Source: Anaerolineaceae bacterium UBA6105 (GTDB lineage: Bacteria; Chloroflexota; Anaerolineae; Anaerolineales; Anaerolineaceae). Taken from it: 10,600 nucleotides of DNA. The notes under the pieces are model-generated. The model was given only the letters and a program-made list of their open reading frames with translations. It had not been told where the DNA came from and did not search any database. Positions within the stretch are counted from its first letter, which is position 1. Every line of letters begins with the position of its first letter. The stretch is from the NCBI GenBank assembly GCA_002423495.1, contig DIWN01000102.1, positions 1 to 10,600 of the forward strand, written 5' to 3'. Positions 6,515 through 10,600 of this stretch are shown one piece after another. The position numbers were made by a program, and so were the translations under genes.

Positions 6515-6623
6515 GGGGTCTCTCGATCCAACATTTTGGGTCGGATGAACAGGAGGTTTTGTAGTAGAATTGTTGAGCACAGTAACTTGCTAAGGAAAAC
6601 CAGCCAATAAGTCCAAAAAACCC

Positions 6624-6652
6624 TTGCAATCCATTGGGGTTTGTGATATATT
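6624..6652 (+). promoter_or_regulatory. Sigma-70-type promoter of the ribosomal protein operon
   Basis: TTGCAA (6624-6629) and TATATT (6647-6652) are spaced 17 bases apart. Transcription would begin near 6659. It is the only good promoter-like pair between the repeat array and rplC, and it suggests that rplC heads its own transcription unit here. Confidence 0.7.
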
Positions 6653-6659
6653 TGACGGG

Positions 6660-6810
6660 CTACCTTCAGGGGTAGTTATATTTGTGTGACAATTTAAGAA
6701 TGTATCCCGCGTGGGCAGACCGCTACACAGGGAGCATTGACTGAATTGTGCGGAGATGATGCAGCTTGCCCAGGCTGACAGTCTCGCAGAAACCTAAACA
6801 GGAGAATAGT
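6660..6810 (+). promoter_or_regulatory. Structured 5' leader of the rplC operon
   Basis: About 150 nt separate the predicted start from rplC. CTACC (6660-6664) and GGTAG (6671-6675) form a 5'-end hairpin. Further on, TGGGCAG (6712-6718) can pair with TTGCCCA (6766-6772, one G-T pair) and enclose CCGC (6720-6723) with GCGG (6750-6753). S10-type operons are often autoregulated by one of their products through such leaders, L4 in E. coli. No known leader motif was recognised, so the regulatory role is inferred. Confidence 0.4.
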
Positions 6811-7443
6811 ATGTTAAAAGGGCTTATAGGAAGAAAGATCGGTATGACCCAGATCTTCGATGAAAGCGGGCGCGCAATTCCCGTGACGCTTATCGAGGCT
6901 GGGCCTTGTTTTGTTTCTCAGATCAAGACTGCTGAGACTGACGGTTATAGCGCCGTTCAGCTGGCATATGGAGAAGTGAAACCAAAGCGTCTGAGCAAGG
7001 CTCAACTTGGGCATCTCAAGACGAACAACCTCCCTCCCGTGCGCGTGTTGAGGGAATTCCGCACAAAGAAAATTGAAGATATCAATCCAGGTGACGAATT
7101 GAATGCGTCGGTATTCGCTGCAGGCGAATTTGTAGATGTTGTCGGCACCTCCAAGGGCAAGGGATTTGCCGGTGCCATGAAACGTCATGGTTTCCACGGT
7201 GGACCCGCGACCCATGGTCAGTCTGACCGCCAGCGTTCCCCCGGCTCTTCTGGATCCGGCACTACGCCAGGGCGTGTATACAAGGGCAAGCGCCGTCCTG
7301 GGCAAATGGGCAATGTTCAGGTCACTTCTTCGCATATCCGTGTTGCGATGGTTGATCCAGAGCGCAATCTGATCGCGGTTCAGGGCTCAGTGCCCGGCGC
7401 CAAAGGCGGAACTGTGGTAATCAAAGAGGCTCGCAAGCAGTAA
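6811..7443 (+). CDS. rplC: 50S ribosomal protein L3
   Basis: A 210-residue protein of normal L3 length. L3 binds 23S rRNA near the start of large-subunit assembly and reaches towards the peptidyl transferase centre. The start MLKGLIGRKIGMTQIF is the family N-terminus, and the ATG at 6811 follows AGGAG (6800-6804) by 6 bases; the upstream in-frame extension has no support. The extended central loop is clear around residues 125-172: GTSKGKGFAGAMKRHGFHGG, then THGQSDRQRSPGSSGSGTTPG, then RVYKGKRRPGQMGNVQVT. Where E. coli has GQNQTPG with its methylated glutamine, this protein has GSGTTPG, so that modification is not expected. It is the first gene of the cluster in this window; rpsJ, the usual preceding gene, is missing. 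rplD starts 30 bases after the stop. Confidence 0.98.
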   Translation: MLKGLIGRKIGMTQIFDESGRAIPVTLIEAGPCFVSQIKTAETDGYSAVQLAYGEVKPKRLSKAQLGHLKTNNLPPVRVLREFRTKKIEDINPGDELNASVFAAGEFVDVVGTSKGKGFAGAMKRHGFHGGPATHGQSDRQRSPGSSGSGTTPGRVYKGKRRPGQMGNVQVTSSHIRVAMVDPERNLIAVQGSVPGAKGGTVVIKEARKQ

Positions 7444-7473
7444 TGCGCTTGTGGTTGAATGGAGAAAGCTATC

Positions 7474-8103
7474 ATGAAAGTTGACGTTTATAACTTAAAA
7501 GGCGAAAAGTCGGATACTGTTGAACTGCCCGATGAAATTTTTGCAGCTAAAGTGAATGTGGACCTGATGCACCAGGCTTATCAGCGCCAGATGGCGAATG
7601 CCCGCCTGGGCACTCACAACACCAAACGCCGCGGCGAAGTCCGTGGTGGTGGTGCCAAGCCCTGGAAACAGAAGGGCACTGGTCGCGCGCGACGCGGCAG
7701 CATGAATAACGCCCAGTCTGTTGGCGGCGGTCGCATCCACACCCCAAAACCACGGGACTACACCCAGGCTATGCCCCAGAAGATGCGCCGCGCAGCTTTG
7801 CGCAGTGCGTTGACGGTGACCGCCAACGATGAGAAGATCATCGTGGTTGACACCCTCAGCTTGGAAAAAGCCCGCAGTGCAGACCTGGCAAAAGTGCTCT
7901 CAGCTCTGGCTGGTGATGTGCGCAAGCTGGTTTTGGTGCCCGATAAGAGTGAATCTTACACAAACTTGATCAAATCCGGACGCAACTTGACGAATGCCAA
8001 GCTGCTGCAGGCAAATTACCTGAACATTCGCGATTTGTTCACTTGTGAGAAAGTCATTATCCCACTTGCTTCACTCGATGTGATCAAGAGTTATCTGGGA
8101 TAG
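7474..8103 (+). CDS. rplD: 50S ribosomal protein L4
   Basis: A 209-residue protein of normal length. L4 binds 23S rRNA, lines the peptide exit tunnel with its loop, and in E. coli also represses its own operon. The tunnel loop is visible around residues 50-90: TKRRGEVRGGGAKPWKQKGT, then GRARRGS, then PKPRDY, followed by MPQKMRRAALRSALT. Usual families read GGGVVFGPKPRDY in this loop; here it is GGGRIHTPKPRDY. I choose ATG 7474 (MKVDVYN) because GGAG at 7461-7464 sits 9 bases upstream; the in-frame ATG at 7459 would add MEKAI but overlaps that site. rplW follows after 14 bases. Confidence 0.97.
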   Translation: MKVDVYNLKGEKSDTVELPDEIFAAKVNVDLMHQAYQRQMANARLGTHNTKRRGEVRGGGAKPWKQKGTGRARRGSMNNAQSVGGGRIHTPKPRDYTQAMPQKMRRAALRSALTVTANDEKIIVVDTLSLEKARSADLAKVLSALAGDVRKLVLVPDKSESYTNLIKSGRNLTNAKLLQANYLNIRDLFTCEKVIIPLASLDVIKSYLG

Positions 8104-8117
8104 GAAGGTGAAGCAGA

Positions 8118-8423
8118 ATGAGTAATACCGTCTTTGATATCCTGCGGCGCCCTGTTGTGACCGAAAAGTCGAATTACCTGGCCGGAAAACTGAACCAGTA
8201 TGTGTTCGAAGTTGCATCTTATGCCACTCGCGAACAGGTTAAGACCGCCGTCGAAACGGCTTTCGATGTCACCGTCGTGCGTGTAAATATCATCAACCTC
8301 CCCGCCAAGGCGCACCGCAATTCGCGGACCCGCCGCCTGGCGCTGCGTTCAAGTGGCTACAAAAAAGCCATTGTGAAGCTGAAGGATGGGGAGAGCATTC
8401 CTGTGTTTGAAGGAGTGGACTAA
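8118..8423 (+). CDS. rplW: 50S ribosomal protein L23
   Basis: A 101-residue protein of usual size. L23 sits at the tunnel exit and in bacteria docks trigger factor and the signal recognition particle. The hallmark N-terminus is present (FDILRRPVVTEKSNYLAG), then the RNA-binding part EQVKTAVETAFDVTVVRVN and the basic loop KAHRNSRTRRLALRSSGYKK, ending with a strand in AIVKLKDGESIPVFEG. AAGGTG (8105-8110) lies 7 bases before the ATG. The TAA shares its last base with the ATG of rplB (TAATG), so translation of the two is probably coupled. Confidence 0.97.
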   Translation: MSNTVFDILRRPVVTEKSNYLAGKLNQYVFEVASYATREQVKTAVETAFDVTVVRVNIINLPAKAHRNSRTRRLALRSSGYKKAIVKLKDGESIPVFEGVD

Positions 8424-9262
8424 TGGCAGTCAAGATTTATAAACCCAAGACACCTGGTCAGCGGCACAAAACCAGCTATACGTTCGAAGAGATTACCAAG
8501 TCCCGTCCTGAGCGCAGTTTGATCGTGCTGAAAAAGGAACGTGCCGGGCGAAACTCGGCTGGTCGTATCACTGTCCGCCATCGTGGTGGCGGCGCACGCC
8601 GGCAGATCCGCCTGGTGGACTTCAAACGGGATAAGACCAACATCCCCGCAAAAGTTGCCGCAATCGAATACGATCCCAACCGGACTGCACGCCTTGCGCT
8701 GCTGCACTATGCTGATGGCGAAAAGCGCTACATCATTGCCCCAATCGGGGTCAAGGTTGGCGATACGCTGCTTTCTGGTTCAAACGTGGAAATCCGCCCT
8801 GGAAATAATCTTCCCCTGGCGAATATCCCGGTTGGCACCACGATCCACGCGATCGAACTGCATCCCGGTAAGGGCGCTCAGATGGTTCGCTCTGCAGGGA
8901 CTTCGGCACAATTGCTTGCCAAAGAAGGCAGGTATGCTCAAGTACGTATGCCTTCGGGGGAAGTGCGTTTAGTTCTGCAGGATTGCAGAGCCTCGATCGG
9001 CCAGGTTGGTAATGTGGAACACAGCAATATCAAGCTCGGCAAGGCCGGACGCGCGCGCCACATGGGGCTTCGCCCTGAAGTGCGTGGTAGTGCGATGTCG
9101 CCAAGGGACCATCCGCATGGTGGTGGTGAAGGTCGCAGCCCGATCGGTATGCCCGGTCCGAAGACCCCCTGGGGTAAGCCGACCCTTGGTTTTAAGACGC
9201 GCAGAAATAAGCGCACGGATAACATGATTCTTCGCCACCGCTCCAAGGCAAAGCGCCGGTAG
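8423..9262 (+). CDS. rplB: 50S ribosomal protein L2
   Basis: A 279-residue protein, close to the usual 273-280. L2 binds 23S rRNA domain IV, helps join the subunits and supports peptidyl transferase activity. The N-terminal OB-like part carries GRNSAGRITVRHRGGGARRQ. The central SH3-like part has IPVGTTIHAIELHPGKGAQM and RSAGTSAQLLAKEG. The C-terminal part has RGSAMSPRDHPHGGGEGRSP with the functionally important histidine of the DHPHGGGEG loop. E. coli reads MNPVDHPHGGG there, so SPR is a mild variation. The basic tail KRTDNMILRHRSKAKRR is typical. AAGGAG (8410-8415), inside rplW, lies 7 bases before the start. rpsS follows after 28 bases. Confidence 0.98.
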   Translation: MAVKIYKPKTPGQRHKTSYTFEEITKSRPERSLIVLKKERAGRNSAGRITVRHRGGGARRQIRLVDFKRDKTNIPAKVAAIEYDPNRTARLALLHYADGEKRYIIAPIGVKVGDTLLSGSNVEIRPGNNLPLANIPVGTTIHAIELHPGKGAQMVRSAGTSAQLLAKEGRYAQVRMPSGEVRLVLQDCRASIGQVGNVEHSNIKLGKAGRARHMGLRPEVRGSAMSPRDHPHGGGEGRSPIGMPGPKTPWGKPTLGFKTRRNKRTDNMILRHRSKAKRR

Positions 9263-9290
9263 TGGTTGAGAGACAGAAAAGGAAACTAAG

Positions 9291-9560
9291 ATGTCGCGAT
9301 CATTGAAAAAAGGGCCATTCGTTGACCCGAAACTGTTGAAAAGAATTGAAGATATGAACGAGAAAGGCGAAAAGAAGGTCATCCGCACCTGGAGCCGCGC
9401 CAGTACCATCTTCCCCCAGATGGTAGGGCATACGATTGCAGTGCATGACGGTCGCCGCCACGTTCCGATCTACGTTACCGAGAACATGGTTGGCCATCGC
9501 TTGGGCGAATTTGCCCCAACCCGCTGGTTCCGCGGTCATGTCTCTGAAAGGGGAAGGTAA
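9291..9560 (+). CDS. rpsS: 30S ribosomal protein S19
   Basis: An 89-residue protein of normal size. S19 sits in the head of the small subunit with S13 and contacts the A-site finger of 23S rRNA. The signature N-terminus MSRSLKKGPFVDPKLL is complete, followed by IRTWSRASTIFPQMVGHTIA, HDGRRHVPIYVTENMVGHRL and GEFAPTRWFRGHVSERGR. Most bacteria have T in place of the W in PTRWFRGH. AAAAGGA (9277-9283) lies 7 bases before ATG. rplV follows after 8 bases. Confidence 0.98.
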   Translation: MSRSLKKGPFVDPKLLKRIEDMNEKGEKKVIRTWSRASTIFPQMVGHTIAVHDGRRHVPIYVTENMVGHRLGEFAPTRWFRGHVSERGR

Positions 9561-9568
9561 AGAATAGT

Positions 9569-9910
9569 ATGGCACAGGAAATTTCTGCAAAGCTTACTAA
9601 CTTCGCTGAATCTGCTCAGAAGACCCGCCTGGTTATCGACCTGGTTCGCGGTAAGAAGGTTGTGGATGCATTGAACATCTTGAGTCTGACCCCCAAGAAG
9701 GCAGCTCATCCAGTTCGCAAGCTGATTTATTCGGCTATGTCCAATGCTGAAGAGAACTTTGGTGTTAGCCGCGATGACCTCGTGGTTTACAAGATCTACG
9801 CTGACGAAGCTCCCACCCGCAAGTGGCGCAGGTTCGGCGCACGCGGTCGTTTCAAGCCATTGCTTAAGCGCCGTGCGCATGTGACCGTTGTATTACGCGA
9901 GATCGAGTAA
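9569..9910 (+). CDS. rplV: 50S ribosomal protein L22
   Basis: A 113-residue protein of normal size. L22 contacts all 23S rRNA domains, and its long beta-hairpin lines the exit tunnel at the macrolide-related constriction. The N-terminal helix part reads AQKTRLVIDLVRGKKVVDAL, followed by KKAAHPVRKLIYSAMSNAEEN. The hairpin reads IYADEAPTRKWRRFGARGRF and then KPLLKRRAHVTVVL, which is the family signature. The usual VRISPRKAR string before the first helix is FAESAQKTR here. The ATG at 9569 follows AAGG (9554-9557) with a slightly long 11-base spacing. rpsC starts 16 bases after the stop. Confidence 0.97.
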   Translation: MAQEISAKLTNFAESAQKTRLVIDLVRGKKVVDALNILSLTPKKAAHPVRKLIYSAMSNAEENFGVSRDDLVVYKIYADEAPTRKWRRFGARGRFKPLLKRRAHVTVVLREIE

Positions 9911-9926
9911 AGGTAAGGAGTGAGAT

Positions 9927-10600
9927 ATGGGTCGTAAAGTACATCCAATCGGATTTCGTCTGGGGATCAATAAGCCCTGGTTAGGACGCTGGTACGCCGA
10001 AGGTTCGGATTACACCGAACAACTTCATCAGGATCTGAAAATTCGTGATCTGGTGAAAAAGGAATCCGAGCGCGCTGGTGTTTCAAATATCGAAATCGAA
10101 CGCTATCCAGGCAAGGTGAAGATCACCCTGCACACAGCCAAACCTGGCATTTTGATCGGTCGCAAAGGCGAGAGTGTCAAAATTCTGCGCCAGCAACTGG
10201 AAGCACTGACGGGCAAGAAGATTGATCTGGAAGTGAAAGAGATCAAATCAGCCGATACGGACGCTTACCTGGTGGCAACCAACATTGCCAGCCAGCTCGA
10301 GCGCCGCATCAGCTATCGACGTGCAATGAAACGCGCTATCCAACAGGCTTTACGCCAGGGCGCAGGCGGGATCAAAATTTCGGTTTCCGGTCGTTTGTCC
10401 GGTGCTGAAATGGCTCGCCGTGTGACTCTGCGTGAAGGGCGCGTGCCGCTGCAGACGCTGCGTGCAGATATTGACTTCGCCCGTGCTGCTGCCACGACTA
10501 CTTTTGGTCAGATTGGCATCAAGGTATGGATTTATAAGGGCATCGTCATGAACCAACCTGAAGAAAAGGTTGAGGCCACCGAAGGTGTCTATATCAGCGA
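9927..10600 (+). CDS. rpsC: 30S ribosomal protein S3, 3'-truncated by the window edge
   Basis: The ATG at 9927 follows AAGGAG (9915-9920) by 6 bases, and the frame stays open for 224 codons to the window end. S3 sits at the mRNA entry of the small subunit with S4 and S5 and contributes helicase activity. The N-terminus is MGRKVHPIGFRLGINKPW. A KH domain with the GILIGRKGE loop lies at about residues 74-82. The C-terminal S3 domain follows: ISVSGRLSGAEMARRVTLRE, then GRVPLQTLRADIDFARAAAT, then GQIGIKVWIYKG at about 196-207. Most bacteria read EWYREGRVPLHTLRAD; here it is VTLREGRVPLQTLRAD. An acidic tail (EEKVEATEGVYIS) extends past the core and is cut off. rplP is the expected next gene. Confidence 0.97.
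   Translation, partial: MGRKVHPIGFRLGINKPWLGRWYAEGSDYTEQLHQDLKIRDLVKKESERAGVSNIEIERYPGKVKITLHTAKPGILIGRKGESVKILRQQLEALTGKKIDLEVKEIKSADTDAYLVATNIASQLERRISYRRAMKRAIQQALRQGAGGIKISVSGRLSGAEMARRVTLREGRVPLQTLRADIDFARAAATTTFGQIGIKVWIYKGIVMNQPEEKVEATEGVYIS

Larger units (their letters stand above)
5449..6528 (+). repeat. Cluster of palindromic intergenic repeats (overview of the gene-poor region)
   Basis: No convincing gene is present between 5404 and 6810. The stretch instead holds five same-direction copies of an element whose core begins CAAGGAAAAGGC and ends GGCCTTTTCCCTAC. Four copies are preceded by a CGTAGGGTTGAC-like start (5450, 5555, 6236, 6382). Copies 2 and 4 also share a long upstream arm including CAAGATT and a GGTTTGATGA-like string, giving units of about 115-120 bases. 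Copies 1 and 5 share GGGGTCTCTCGATC downstream of the core. Between copies lie hairpins and diverged repeats. This is REP/BIME- or MITE-like DNA without a visible transposase. I see nothing further in 6125-6234 or 6529-6623. Confidence 0.75.

Noticed and set aside
6766..6810. N-terminal extension of L3 from a non-ATG codon
   Set aside because: L3 proteins begin at MLKGLIGRKIGM or similar, and AGGAG is correctly placed for ATG 6811.

Overview
The window looks like genomic DNA from a member of the Chloroflexota, most likely an Anaerolineae-type bacterium. The call rests on the style of the ribosomal proteins and on large secreted mosaic proteins that end in a short IYLPLILR-like tail, a pattern I remember from this phylum. 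No database search was possible, so the taxonomic call is an inference. All genes lie on the + strand.

Region 1 (1-3700): the 3' part, 1215 codons, of a giant extracellular protein whose start is upstream of the window. It is a string of beta-rich modules: a PPC-like piece, a DUF11-type repeat, a lamin-tail-like region, a CBM20-like starch-binding fold, a Big_5-type Ig domain, three cadherin-like/VCBS-type repeats of about 97 residues, and a C-terminal LPRIYLPLILR tail. A strong intrinsic terminator follows.

Region 2 (3700-5403): a well-formed extended -10 promoter, a leader with two inverted repeats, then a lipoprotein gene with an ideal Shine-Dalgarno and a clear lipobox. The gene is broken twice: by an in-frame TAG, and by a frameshift best placed at a run of nine C. 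Repaired, it would encode about 473 residues of beta-propeller-like repeats and would end in LPLIVK, echoing the tail of the first protein.

Region 3 (5404-6623): about 1.2 kb with no convincing gene but dense in structured repeats. Five same-direction copies of a palindromic element occur in two exact size classes, 50 and 27 nt, differing by one 23-nt central block. Between copies 2 and 3 a 159-bp segment is bounded by a perfect 16-bp inverted repeat and encloses a promoter-like site and a terminator-like hairpin about 75 nt apart, a possible small RNA unit or MITE. A diverged 43-bp direct repeat and several perfect hairpins are interleaved.

Region 4 (6624-10600): a consensus-like promoter, a leader of about 150 nt, and the S10/spc-type ribosomal protein cluster rplC-rplD-rplW-rplB-rpsS-rplV-rpsC, tightly packed with good Shine-Dalgarno sites and cut by the window end inside rpsC. 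rpsJ, which normally heads this operon, is not upstream of rplC here; the repeat array occupies that place.
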